From CAADGU01 sp964581605 (GTDB lineage: Bacteria; Chloroflexota; Anaerolineae; Promineifilales; Promineifilaceae), in the NCBI GenBank assembly GCA_964581605.1, contig CAZOPF010000037.1, positions 1-49,635 on the forward strand: a stretch of 49,635 nt of DNA. Reading direction: 5' to 3'. The translations under genes and the position numbers were made by a program. The notes beneath the pieces were generated by a model. That model was not told where the DNA came from and did not search any database. It worked only from the letters and a program-made list of their open reading frames with translations. This document shows positions 30,053 through 38,169 of this stretch, piece after piece (the first letter of the stretch is position 1; every line of letters begins with the position of its first letter).

Positions 30053-31923
30053 ATTATCATCGGTAAAAAGACCGCACATTGTGTGCCAAAGCATAGCGAA
30101 GCCATTACTTCCGGTGTGCTGCGCCCTGTCGTTTCCCACAACTCATACAAAATCTGGCCGTTGTTATCAGGGTTGCCGATGTCTGGGTTATTGTCGCGCA
30201 GGAACTCGATGTACTCTTTGGAAGAGGTCTGGTAGAGCAGGCGCACACGGCCGTAAGCCACCCCCTCCGGCAGCGCATACACCACCTCATCCCAATACTG
30301 CCCATCCGCATACCGGGTCGGGTCGGGCTGCCCATTGGTACGTGGTTCGGCGCCAACGGCCGCAAACGCCGCAAATTCAAAACCACGCGGCGGAATACGG
30401 TTGTCCTGCACAATGATGTTATTCAAAGCAAAATGGAACGATTCACCGGGCGGCAGCCCCAATTGGGCCGCCAAATCCGGCGTCAGCCCATGTTTCGATT
30501 CATAAATCTGAATGTCCGCATCCTCCGTTAAAACCCCTGTGGTCGGGTTATATGCGCCAGAGACATAGACCAGATTGCCATCGGCATCATACCCCTCCAC
30601 TTGCAGCCACATGCGGCGACCTTCCACGTAGCCGGTGGGCAGTTTGTGGCCGGAGTTATTGGTGATGCGCACGGTTAATTCGTTGGTGGTGGCAGAGTAT
30701 ACGGCCGTGACTACGGCCGCGTTTTGCAACATATACCGGGCGCGTTCAATGCCCAGGTTCAACGCTTCCACCCGCTCTGGTTCCGCTTGAAAGGTGGCGC
30801 TAAAAACGGGATGCAGCGGAATCATTTGCGGCACCCACGTATTCGCCCCTGTCAGATCATGCAACGGCATATCATCACGCACCGGCATCCCATTAGGGTC
30901 GCCAAAATAGCTACCACCCACGCCCGTCACATCCCGCATGTGGCAATCCTGGCAGGTAGACACATATGTCTTGTTGCCCCCAAATGCCGGTGCATACACC
31001 CCTTCCGGCGTGTTGTATTGGCTCAGTCGCCATTCGCTAAAGGTGCGCTCAATCGGAAACATCTGGCTGGTATCCGTGAAGGGCTGCCCTAAGGGATTGA
31101 GCGCATACGTCTGGCTGATCTCATTCCAACTCAGCAGCGGGTTGCTAATATCGTGGCACGTGCCACAAAAAGCCGATTCCTGATGATAAAGCGACTGTAT
31201 CGTTTCTGCGCCGTTGATCTCATGGGGATTGAAGCCAATCTCCCCCACCACATCAAACGGGCCGCGCCGGTAATCTTCCGGGTCAAACACCATCGTCGCA
31301 TTGCCATCACTGATTGGAATGGTGGTAGTAATGGTGGCCGTCAGCACATACCGATCACGCGGATCATTATTCTCGTCCGGTGTGGGATCAGACAGGCGGT
31401 GGCATACCTCACATTGCACCCCTTCCAGGTCATAATCAATCTCATTGGGATCAACTGCCAGCGTCCCACTGATAATGCGCCCTTCCAGCCAGGCGCGGGG
31501 CAGGTGGCAACGCAGGCAAAACTCGCCGCTGAACTGGGCGTCGGCCATGGCTATATCCAGCGCCGCGTAAAAAACGGGGTCACGGCCGGCCTGCGCCATC
31601 ATACTGCCCTGCCAGCCCGTCCAGGGTTCATACTCGGCCGGCTGGGGCACATTCTCGCTGTAATTGCTGTGGCAGTGCGAACAGATGAACGGCGCGGTAA
31701 TCGTATCGGTGATATGGCCGGGCTGCGTGCCAGGAGCAAAAAAGTCAGCCAGGGTGCTGGTCACCAGCGCCGTCCCGTGAAAAGTAGCTGGCACTGGTGG
31801 ATGGTTTGCCGGCAGCGCCGAAGTAGGTTGCGGCCGTGACGATAAAGCCAGCATTATCCAGAGACAACCGGCGAACAAAAGCGCCAATCCGGTGGGTAGT
31901 AACAAGGAAGGGAGTCGTTGCAT
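30040..31923 (-). CDS. Membrane-anchored pentaheme cytochrome c family protein
   Basis: A 627-residue protein. The N-terminus MQRLPSLLLPTGLALLFAGCLWIML is a signal/anchor segment. Five CxxCH heme c sites are visible in order: CSHCH, CLRCH, CEVCH, CGTCH and CQDCH, all in the first ~300 residues. The C-terminal half has a beta-rich domain with NNSGHKLPTGYVEGRRMW; this GHxLPTG motif recurs at the end of many multiheme cytochromes and may supply distal ligands. The protein likely carries electrons outside the membrane. No other redox gene is adjacent. The start at 31923 has GGAG eight bases upstream; further upstream codons precede the promoter. Confidence 0.88.
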   Translation of the reverse strand: MQRLPSLLLPTGLALLFAGCLWIMLALSSRPQPTSALPANHPPVPATFHGTALVTSTLADFFAPGTQPGHITDTITAPFICSHCHSNYSENVPQPAEYEPWTGWQGSMMAQAGRDPVFYAALDIAMADAQFSGEFCLRCHLPRAWLEGRIISGTLAVDPNEIDYDLEGVQCEVCHRLSDPTPDENNDPRDRYVLTATITTTIPISDGNATMVFDPEDYRRGPFDVVGEIGFNPHEINGAETIQSLYHQESAFCGTCHDISNPLLSWNEISQTYALNPLGQPFTDTSQMFPIERTFSEWRLSQYNTPEGVYAPAFGGNKTYVSTCQDCHMRDVTGVGGSYFGDPNGMPVRDDMPLHDLTGANTWVPQMIPLHPVFSATFQAEPERVEALNLGIERARYMLQNAAVVTAVYSATTNELTVRITNNSGHKLPTGYVEGRRMWLQVEGYDADGNLVYVSGAYNPTTGVLTEDADIQIYESKHGLTPDLAAQLGLPPGESFHFALNNIIVQDNRIPPRGFEFAAFAAVGAEPRTNGQPDPTRYADGQYWDEVVYALPEGVAYGRVRLLYQTSSKEYIEFLRDNNPDIGNPDNNGQILYELWETTGRSTPEVMASLCFGTQCAVFLPMIIRNP

Positions 31924-31967
31924 GTGAATACTCCATGACAGTGGGTTAACAATTGAAAATTGTGTGG

Positions 31968-31995
31968 GGTATAATCCGCCCCGTTTGTAAAGCAA
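31968..31995 (-). promoter_or_regulatory. Candidate promoter for the cytochrome gene
   Basis: On the minus strand TTGCTT (31990-31995), a 16-base spacer and TATACC (31968-31973). The ~40-base leader contains a small hairpin (ACAATT/AATTGT). Confidence 0.45.
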
Positions 31996-32010
31996 AGCCG
32001 GCCTGCATTG

Positions 32011-32048
32011 TAGACAGGGTGGCCTGATTTGCCAACATGGAGATTAGA
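32011..32048 (+). repeat. Degenerate relative of the cassette repeat
   Basis: AGACAGGGTGGCCTGATTTGCC and ACATGGAGA align with AGACAGAGCCACCTGACTTTTG and ACATGGAGA of cassette repeat copy 7. It lacks the TACGGCCGTAG end. It lies outside the TA array, upstream of the glycosidase-like gene. Confidence 0.35.
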
Positions 32049-32067
32049 GATTGGAGGCTAGAGATTT
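32040..32067. repeat. Four heptads before the glycosidase-like gene
   Basis: GAGATTA, GAGATTG, GAGGCTA and GAGATTT in direct succession. They lie ahead of the start codon chosen for the next gene. Confidence 0.7.
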
Positions 32068-32140
32068 GAAAATAGATTCAACGCAGAGACGCGGACTTGT
32101 GCTGAACAAAGCCGAAGTAGGTGCAGAGGAGGGAAGACGC

Positions 32141-33991
32141 TTGAGCGTTTCTTCGCGTACTTTGCGGATTGGTTTGTTTTTACTGGCGGTGGCAGGGTTG
32201 ATTCAAGGGATCACGGCCGTAACCCCACCCCCGGCCGCCGCCTACATCCCCCCCCAACAGGGGGCGCTCGACCCCCGCTTTGGCGCAATTGAATCCTTTT
32301 GGGCGCCAGCCGAAGCCGCCGAACTCGGCGTCGGTTTTGAACGCATTCTCTTCTACTGGAATGAAATCCAACCCACCGGCCCTAACGATTGGAACACCTT
32401 GCACGTGCATGAAGAGTGGCTGGCCGAAGCGCGGGCGCACAATCGGCAGGTGCTGGGCCTGCTCAAAAACACACCCCAATGGGCTACCGATGGCGCATTT
32501 GCTTCTGGTGTGCCGCGTGGCCTCTACCTGCCGGTGAATGATCCCGGTAATCTGTGGGCCAATTATGTACGTCGCGTGGCGCAGTATTATGGCCCGTTAG
32601 GTGTGCATAACTGGATCGTTTGGAATGAGCCAGACATTGCCCCCAATGTATACGGCCACGAATTTGCGGGGTCTACAGAAGATTATTACCAACTGGTCAA
32701 AGTGACCTACCAGGTGATGAAACAGGCTGACCCGCAGGCCAGAATCCACATTGGCGGCATGACCCACTGGCATGATACGGGCTACTTACGCCGCTTTTTG
32801 CAGGTGGTGGTCAATGACCCGGAAGCGGCCGAAAACAACTATTTCTTCGACGCGCTGACCTTTCACATTTATTTCCGCCCAGAGACGATTCCCGACATTG
32901 TGGGTAATGCCTTTGCCGCGCAGCAGCAGTTGGGCATCAGCCCCATGAAAGAGGTATGGATCAATGAGACCAATGCCCGCCCCAGCATGGACCCGGAGTG
33001 GCCGGTTCAGGTGCAGGCGTTCCATCTGGATTTGGAACAGCAGGCGTGGTATGTGCCGCAGGCATATGCGCTTGGGTTTTATGCCGGGGCCAGTCATATA
33101 GGGTTTTATAAGCTCATTGACATCAATATCAATCCAGGGGATGAAAGTTGGGGGTTGATACGGCCGTATGACTTCAGCAAACGCCCTGCCTTTTACGCTT
33201 ACAAACACACCATCCAGTACCTGGCCGGTTTCCAATACCCCATTCGCCGCGAGCAGAGCAATACCCATTATCTTTTTAGCTTCACCCGGCCACAAGGGGT
33301 AACGCGCATCATGTGGGCACGCACCATCACCCCGGTAGATCTGCGCGTGCCGGCGCTGGCCGCCTCTGGTGTGTTGGTTGACCCCATTACCGGCGTGGAA
33401 ACGGCCGTGACGCCCAGCGGTGGTTTTTACAACGTGCGTCTGGAAGGCCAACGTTGCCACAATGGGGAATGTTTACTGGGTGGGCCGCCCGTTTTCCTGG
33501 TGGAGGCAGGTGTAGCCCCGGAGAGCATCCCCACCTCACCGCCGCCCGCTGCCGCACCGGCCACGACAGCCACGCCCGGCGCATCGGGCACACCCGGCGA
33601 GACGGTGGCGGCCGCCGCGACGATCAGTGGCACGGTCACGGCCGCATCCCCGACGCCCATCACCTCTGCCCTCACCGCCACCGAAGCCCCACCTACGGAA
33701 ACGCGAACGCCCAGACCGACCAATACGCCGCGCCCCACCCGCACGCCTTCGCCAACGGCCGCGCCTACCGACACACCCACCGCCACCGCTACGGCCGTGC
33801 CGCCCACGGCCACCGCCGCCGCCACTGAAGTGGCCGCCCTGCCGCCGCCGACCGTGATCCCGCCAGTAGTAATGGAGGAGACGGCCGTAGCTGGCCTCAT
33901 CCCGGCAGATCAGGCTTCCTATTGGTTCCTGGGCGTGGGTCTGGGATTAGGTTTGCTGCTCGTAGGGGTAGCGATCTGGCGGCGACGTTAA
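32141..33991 (+). CDS. Secreted, C-terminally anchored glycoside-hydrolase-like protein (clan GH-A)
   Basis: About 616 residues. A signal peptide (TLRIGLFLLAVAGLIQGITAV) leads into a TIM-barrel-like domain. IVWNEPDIAPN supplies a probable acid/base glutamate (E163) and VWINETNARP a probable nucleophile (E276), spaced as in clan GH-A families such as GH5 and GH39. A ~130-residue stalk rich in Thr, Pro and Ala follows, then a terminal membrane helix (YWFLGVGLGLGLLLVGVAIW) and RRR, so the enzyme is probably displayed on the cell surface. TTG at 32141 is chosen since AGAGGAGGG sits eight bases upstream and the signal peptide then starts at once. TTG codons at 32051 or 32066 would add up to 30 polar residues. 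Confidence 0.75.
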   Translation: MSVSSRTLRIGLFLLAVAGLIQGITAVTPPPAAAYIPPQQGALDPRFGAIESFWAPAEAAELGVGFERILFYWNEIQPTGPNDWNTLHVHEEWLAEARAHNRQVLGLLKNTPQWATDGAFASGVPRGLYLPVNDPGNLWANYVRRVAQYYGPLGVHNWIVWNEPDIAPNVYGHEFAGSTEDYYQLVKVTYQVMKQADPQARIHIGGMTHWHDTGYLRRFLQVVVNDPEAAENNYFFDALTFHIYFRPETIPDIVGNAFAAQQQLGISPMKEVWINETNARPSMDPEWPVQVQAFHLDLEQQAWYVPQAYALGFYAGASHIGFYKLIDININPGDESWGLIRPYDFSKRPAFYAYKHTIQYLAGFQYPIRREQSNTHYLFSFTRPQGVTRIMWARTITPVDLRVPALAASGVLVDPITGVETAVTPSGGFYNVRLEGQRCHNGECLLGGPPVFLVEAGVAPESIPTSPPPAAAPATTATPGASGTPGETVAAAATISGTVTAASPTPITSALTATEAPPTETRTPRPTNTPRPTRTPSPTAAPTDTPTATATAVPPTATAAATEVAALPPPTVIPPVVMEETAVAGLIPADQASYWFLGVGLGLGLLLVGVAIWRRR

Positions 33992-33999
33992 AAAGCTAT

Positions 34000-34809
34000 A
34001 TGCTGCCTGGACAACTGATTCACTATGCCTCTTTTGCTTCCCGCCATGTACCGGCACGACCCATGGATGTGTGGTTGCCGCCTGGCTATGATGGGACACG
34101 GCCGTGCCCTGTCCTTTATATGCACGATGGGCAAAACCTGTTTGATCCGGCGCTATCTTATGCAGGCGTCACCTGGGGCGTGGCCGAAGCGCTGATCCAA
34201 CTGATAGACGAGCAGACTGCCCCGCCAACCATCATTGTGGGAATCTGGAATGCGGGCGAACGACGCTGGCAGGAGTATTTACCGCAACGGCCGTTTGCCA
34301 CCCCCGCCGGTCAGCAATTCTTAGCCACCCTCGACCCGCAGAGATTAGCTGACACGCCTGATTCGGACGCTTACCTGCGTTTTTTGGTATCAGAAGTAAA
34401 ACCATTTGTTGATCAGAGCTATGCCACCCTCCCCAAACAGGAACACACATTTATCATGGGTTCCAGCATGGGCGGTTTAATTTCACTGTACGCCCTGTGT
34501 GAATATCCCCACATATTCGCTGCGGCTGGCTGCGTTTCAACGCACTGGCCGGCCGTTGCTGGCGTATTGCCAGACCTGCTGGCGCTGCTGCCAAAGGCCG
34601 GCCACCACCGTCTCTATTTCGACTTTGGCGATGTAGACCTGGACGCCCAATACGAACCGTTCCAGCAGCAAGCAGACAAACTTGTTGCGGCCGCCGGTTA
34701 CACTCAGGGGCAGGATTGGGTCACGCACAAATTCTCCGGCGCCAACCACTCCGAACAGGCCTGGCAGCAGCGGGTTCACATCCCGCTCGCTTTTTTGTTG
34801 GGGAATTAA
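34000..34809 (+). CDS. Alpha/beta-hydrolase esterase (enterochelin-esterase-like, esterase D type)
   Basis: A 269-residue hydrolase. The beginning, RPMDVWLPPGYDGTRPCPVLYMHDGQNLFD, is typical of the Fes/IroE and feruloyl-esterase-like group. The nucleophile lies in FIMGSSMGGLISLY (S156 in G-S-S-M-G) and a histidine in ANHSEQAW (H250); an acidic residue is likely in DFGDVDLDAQY. It has no signal peptide, so it acts in the cytosol. The ATG at 34000 follows the glycosidase stop by eight bases, implying one transcript; perhaps the esterase deacylates products brought in. Its last codon overlaps the convergent SMP-30 gene by four bases. Confidence 0.85.
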   Translation: MLPGQLIHYASFASRHVPARPMDVWLPPGYDGTRPCPVLYMHDGQNLFDPALSYAGVTWGVAEALIQLIDEQTAPPTIIVGIWNAGERRWQEYLPQRPFATPAGQQFLATLDPQRLADTPDSDAYLRFLVSEVKPFVDQSYATLPKQEHTFIMGSSMGGLISLYALCEYPHIFAAAGCVSTHWPAVAGVLPDLLALLPKAGHHRLYFDFGDVDLDAQYEPFQQQADKLVAAAGYTQGQDWVTHKFSGANHSEQAWQQRVHIPLAFLLGN

Positions 34810-35666
34810 CCGGCATACAGCGCATCTGGCAAACCAGCAATATCTGTTTCCAGCACCAGCAGGCTGCCCGCCAGCGGCTGCTCCGCCCGTTCGGCCGGGG
34901 AGAGGCCCACACTGGCGCTGGTGATGTATAACTGGTTGAGCGCGGGGCCGCCAAAGGTGCAGCTTGTCGGCCGTTGCACAGGCAGGGGAATCTCCCGGTC
35001 AACCGTACCATCAGGCGTGTAGCGCACAATTTTCCAGCCATCCCATTTGGCGCTCCAGACATAACCGGCGGCGTCCACCGTCAGGCCGTCCGGGTAGCCT
35101 TCGGCGTCGTGGGTGAAGATGCGTTCGTGGCTAATCTTGCCGATTTCCCCATCAAAATCGTAGGCAAGAATGTGGCGGGTGGGCGTGTCGGTGTAATACA
35201 TGGTGCGGTTGTCTGGCGACCAGCCCAGGCCGTTGGAACAGGTGACGTGGGGGCGCATCATGTCGCAATTTCCGTCTCCATCCAGCCGATACAACGCCCC
35301 CACCGGTGCGGCAAATTTTAAGTCCATCGTCCCGGCCCAGAAACGGCCGTACCGGTCACACTTGCCATCATTAAAACGTGTGCCCCGCTTCGGCTCCGGG
35401 CGGCAGATGTTGGTCAAATGGCCGCTGCCCAGGTCAAAGGTATACAACCCGTCGCGCAGGGCTACTACCGCGCCGCCACCCTGCCGCAAAGCAAAACTGC
35501 CAATTTGGGACGGCATTGTCCAGGCGGTGTATGCGCCGGTTTCTGGATGGTACCGTTGCAGGCACGGCCGTTCAATATCCACCCAATACAACGCCTGCTC
35601 ATCCACTGACCAGACTGGTCCCTCCCCCAATCTATCCTCCGCCGCAAATGCTACCTTCAGCTTCAT
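34806..35666 (-). CDS. SMP-30/gluconolactonase-like beta-propeller
   Basis: A 286-residue SMP-30/LRE family protein: FAAEDRLGEGPVWSVDEQALYWVDIE carries the first metal-ligand glutamate (GEGP). RFNDGKCDRYGRFWAGTMD supplies the N and D ligands, CSNGLGWSPDNRTMYYTDT the second Asn and GYPDGLTVDAAGYVW the final Asp. These form the single divalent-metal site of lactonases acting on sugar lactones. The start at 35666 (MKLKVAF) has a strong GGAGGG ribosome site; the frame continues upstream but into sequence unlike the family. It follows the MFS gene after 88 bases on the same strand, so substrate import and hydrolysis may be linked. Confidence 0.9.
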   Translation of the reverse strand: MKLKVAFAAEDRLGEGPVWSVDEQALYWVDIERPCLQRYHPETGAYTAWTMPSQIGSFALRQGGGAVVALRDGLYTFDLGSGHLTNICRPEPKRGTRFNDGKCDRYGRFWAGTMDLKFAAPVGALYRLDGDGNCDMMRPHVTCSNGLGWSPDNRTMYYTDTPTRHILAYDFDGEIGKISHERIFTHDAEGYPDGLTVDAAGYVWSAKWDGWKIVRYTPDGTVDREIPLPVQRPTSCTFGGPALNQLYITSASVGLSPAERAEQPLAGSLLVLETDIAGLPDALYAG

Positions 35667-35754
35667 TTTATCCCTCCAATAGAACGCAGGTGAACGCGGT
35701 TTCTTGGGATTTGCCAGATACGCACGACAATCCTGCAAATCCGCGTCCCATTTC

Positions 35755-36999
35755 TTACAGAACGGCTGTATCCGGCAGCCACATCCACAACAACAGCGCC
35801 GCCACCAGCGCCAACACCCCACCAAATAAGAAGGGCGCAGCCATGCCGAAACCGGGCCAACTGCCCACCCCTTGCCACAACAGCCCGGCGATCAGGCTGG
35901 CAGGCAGGGCGGCCAGCCCAATCATCCCATTAAACCAGCCATACGCCGTACCCCGTTGATCTTTTTGTACCAGGTCGGCCACAAATGCTTTGGCAATACC
36001 TTCGGCAAAACCATAATAAATGCCGTAAACCACAAAGAGAATGACCAGGTGCCAGCTTTGCTTTGCCAGAGCAAAACCGAGATAAACAAGCGCGTAGAGC
36101 AGCCAGCCCGCCAGCAGCACCCGCCGCCGCCCCCACCGATCCGAAAGCGAGCCAATGGGGCCGGAAACGATGGTATAGACCAGATTAAACAGCAGCAGCA
36201 GCCCCAGAATGGACAGCAGCGCCAGCCCGGCGGCCTGGGCACGCAGGATGAGAAAAGCGTCGGCGGAATTGCCCAAAGTAAAAATGAGCATGATCAACAG
36301 GAAGCGGTGAAACGGCCGTCCCAACGCCTGCCAACTTATCCGAGAAGATTCTGTTTTGGCTGTCTGGCTGGTCACCTCCCGCACACCCGCAATGAGCAGA
36401 AGAACAGCCAACGCCGCCGGTATTACACTTATCCAGACCAGGGTATTAAAGGTTGGGCGTGTTAAGGTTGGGGCCGCGCCCTGTAGCTGCCAGATGACCA
36501 GAATGGCGACCAATAGGCCAAGCACAGCCCCGGCCGTATCCCCTGCACGGTGCAGGCCAAAGGCCAGACCGCGCTGTTTGGCATCTATACTGTCGGCGAT
36601 GAGGGCATCACGCGGGGCGGTGCGGATGCCTTTGCCGGTGCGCTCCACAAAACGAATGGCGAGGACGGCCGCCCAGCTATTCGCCAGCGCTAAAAAAGGC
36701 TTGGCAACCGTAGACAGCCCATACCCGGCAACCGTCAGCCATTTGCGCTGCCCCAGCCGGTCAGAATACCGCCCGGAAAGCAGTTTGACCAGACTGCTGG
36801 TCGTCTCCGCTACCCCTTCGATCAGGCCAATAGTGAACGTGCGCGCGCCCAACACGTTGGCCAGGAACAGCGGCAGCAAATGGACGATCATTTCGGTGGA
36901 GAGATCAGTGAGGAAGGAGACGGCCGTGAGCACCCACACATTCCGCGGCAATCGCCGCCACTGCCGGTTTTTCTCTTGTTGTGATTGTGAGGCAGACAT
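35755..36999 (-). CDS. MFS transporter
   Basis: A 414-residue major facilitator protein with about 12 membrane segments. The first half has FLTDLSTEMIVHLLPLFLANVLG, the loop motif GRYSDRLGQRKWLTVAGY and RFVERTGKGIRTAPRDALIADS. The second half has GSLSDRWGRRRVLLAGWLLY. The RTGKGIRTAPRD signature is typical of a Chloroflexota/cyanobacterial MFS subgroup of unknown substrate. The start at 36999 (MSASQSQQ) lies eight bases after the stop of the upstream small membrane protein gene; a longer frame from 37083 would overlap that gene. The SMP-30 gene lies downstream. Confidence 0.88.
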   Translation of the reverse strand: MSASQSQQEKNRQWRRLPRNVWVLTAVSFLTDLSTEMIVHLLPLFLANVLGARTFTIGLIEGVAETTSSLVKLLSGRYSDRLGQRKWLTVAGYGLSTVAKPFLALANSWAAVLAIRFVERTGKGIRTAPRDALIADSIDAKQRGLAFGLHRAGDTAGAVLGLLVAILVIWQLQGAAPTLTRPTFNTLVWISVIPAALAVLLLIAGVREVTSQTAKTESSRISWQALGRPFHRFLLIMLIFTLGNSADAFLILRAQAAGLALLSILGLLLLFNLVYTIVSGPIGSLSDRWGRRRVLLAGWLLYALVYLGFALAKQSWHLVILFVVYGIYYGFAEGIAKAFVADLVQKDQRGTAYGWFNGMIGLAALPASLIAGLLWQGVGSWPGFGMAAPFLFGGVLALVAALLLWMWLPDTAVL

Positions 37000-37007
37000 T
37001 GATTGAG

Positions 37008-37418
37008 CTATTCCCCGCGCAATAAATTGGCCAGGCCCCGTTCTCTGGCCACATCCCGCACATAGAGCATAAACGACGGCCACCAGATCAGATCATTGGT
37101 CAAAATAATCCAGCCAAAAGCCAGTGGCAACTGCCCCCTGCTCACCGACCAGACAAAACCGATTGGCCCCAGCATTTTACCCGCCAGCCCAATCAGAACG
37201 AGATGTGGATGGCGTTCCGGGTAACGGCTGGCCCACCAGTAAGCGGGCGCATACACCAGCACAAACATGCCCACCACCTGCCACAATGGCAAATACTCAG
37301 GCGGCGGCATCCCAATTCGCTGAAAAATCCACTCCGGGAACAAAACATTGACGCTGCCCCACACCAGATTGTATACGGCCGCAGCATAAAACCACCCCCG
37401 ATAACGCTGTAAATTCAT
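37008..37418 (-). CDS. Small four-helix membrane protein of unknown function
   Basis: A 136-residue protein with four membrane segments: GWFYAAAVYNLVWGSVNVLF, LPLWQVVGMFVLVYAPAYW, LVLIGLAGKMLGPIGFVWSV and LAFGWIILTNDLIWWPSFMLY. Conserved-looking polar residues inside the membrane (K in GLAGKMLGP, ND in TNDLIWW) recall small DoxX-like or alkyl-hydroperoxidase-associated membrane proteins, but I cannot assign a family. ATG at 37418 is chosen over TTG at 37433. It overlaps nothing and is followed by the MFS gene after eight bases. Confidence 0.7.
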   Translation of the reverse strand: MNLQRYRGWFYAAAVYNLVWGSVNVLFPEWIFQRIGMPPPEYLPLWQVVGMFVLVYAPAYWWASRYPERHPHLVLIGLAGKMLGPIGFVWSVSRGQLPLAFGWIILTNDLIWWPSFMLYVRDVARERGLANLLRGE

Positions 37419-37419
37419 C

Positions 37420-37755
37420 TCAAGCTGTGGCAAAGCCTGTGTATTGTCGCAAGTGAGCGGGCCGAAAACCTAACACGATGTTCTCACGTGGGATACCTGC
37501 TTCCGCCAATTCTTCAGCTATACCTGGGGATGTGCCATCTTGTTGCACCCAAATCTTATCGCCAATCACATCAATGTGAATTAACACGCCATGCACCCGT
37601 CGTTGTCCGTCCCACCCCAAGTGCAGCACTTCAAAATGGCCTTTGTCCCAATCAATAATCGCTTCTGTATCAATCTCACCATGAGACGGCTTTAAATTGG
37701 CATATTCCAAAATCAATTCTTGCACGGTTTGTTTATAATTTTCTATGGTATCCAT
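37420..37755 (-). CDS. xisI: XisI, fdxN-element excision controlling factor family
   Basis: A 111-residue XisI protein: MDTIENYKQTVQELILEYANLKPSHGEIDTEAIIDWDKGHFEVLHLGWDG matches the family start, with RRVHGVLIHIDVIGDKIWVQQDGT and the C-terminal ENIVLGFRPAHLRQYT. In Anabaena, XisH and XisI are needed with the recombinase XisF to excise the fdxN element. Elsewhere they occur as a stand-alone pair of unknown role, with suspected TA- or nuclease-like function. The 5' end overlaps xisH by 13 bases. Confidence 0.93.
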   Translation of the reverse strand: MDTIENYKQTVQELILEYANLKPSHGEIDTEAIIDWDKGHFEVLHLGWDGQRRVHGVLIHIDVIGDKIWVQQDGTSPGIAEELAEAGIPRENIVLGFRPAHLRQYTGFATA

Positions 37756-38159
37756 CTTGCAATACTCTCTTCTGATTCATCAAAGACAAATAGATTCAAA
37801 TTTTGCCTTTTGATAACCAGTTGACCTAATGGATCGCTAAAAATTCCGGTATAAACACGTACCGGAATTGCCAGGTATAATCGGCGTTCCGGTTCCACTT
37901 CAAAAAGTACATCACGGTATAAATTATACTGCCCCAAAGCAATTTCGAGATCACGAACATCAGACGCACCAAGAAAACTCTTGATCTCGACCGCGATCCT
38001 GGTGCTGTCTTTCTCTGCCCCAATGGGATATTCTGCGCCGAGATCAACATAGACATCTTTGTTCCCAAACGACAAAATAAGGGGATCATCTGTGATCCGC
38101 CAGCCATCTTTTACCAAAGCGTTGATGACAGTGTCATGGTAAACATCTCTTGCAGGCAT
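37743..38159 (-). CDS. xisH: XisH, fdxN-element excision controlling factor family
   Basis: A 138-residue XisH protein: MPARDVYHDTVINALVKDGWRITDDPL is the family signature, followed by VYVDLGAE, then KDSTRIAVEIKSFLGASDVRDLEIALGQY. The D...E-x-K arrangement (DLGAE, AVEIKSF) resembles a PD-(D/E)xK nuclease core. C-terminal LYLAIPVRVY completes it. It is first in the pair and overlaps xisI. No XisF-type recombinase is present in the window. Confidence 0.93.
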   Translation of the reverse strand: MPARDVYHDTVINALVKDGWRITDDPLILSFGNKDVYVDLGAEYPIGAEKDSTRIAVEIKSFLGASDVRDLEIALGQYNLYRDVLFEVEPERRLYLAIPVRVYTGIFSDPLGQLVIKRQNLNLFVFDESEESIARWIP

Positions 38160-38169
38160 TTCGTTCTCC

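Noticed and set aside
37420..38159. A mobile element excised by XisHI
   Set aside because: No recombinase, no flanking direct repeats, and no interrupted gene can be seen.
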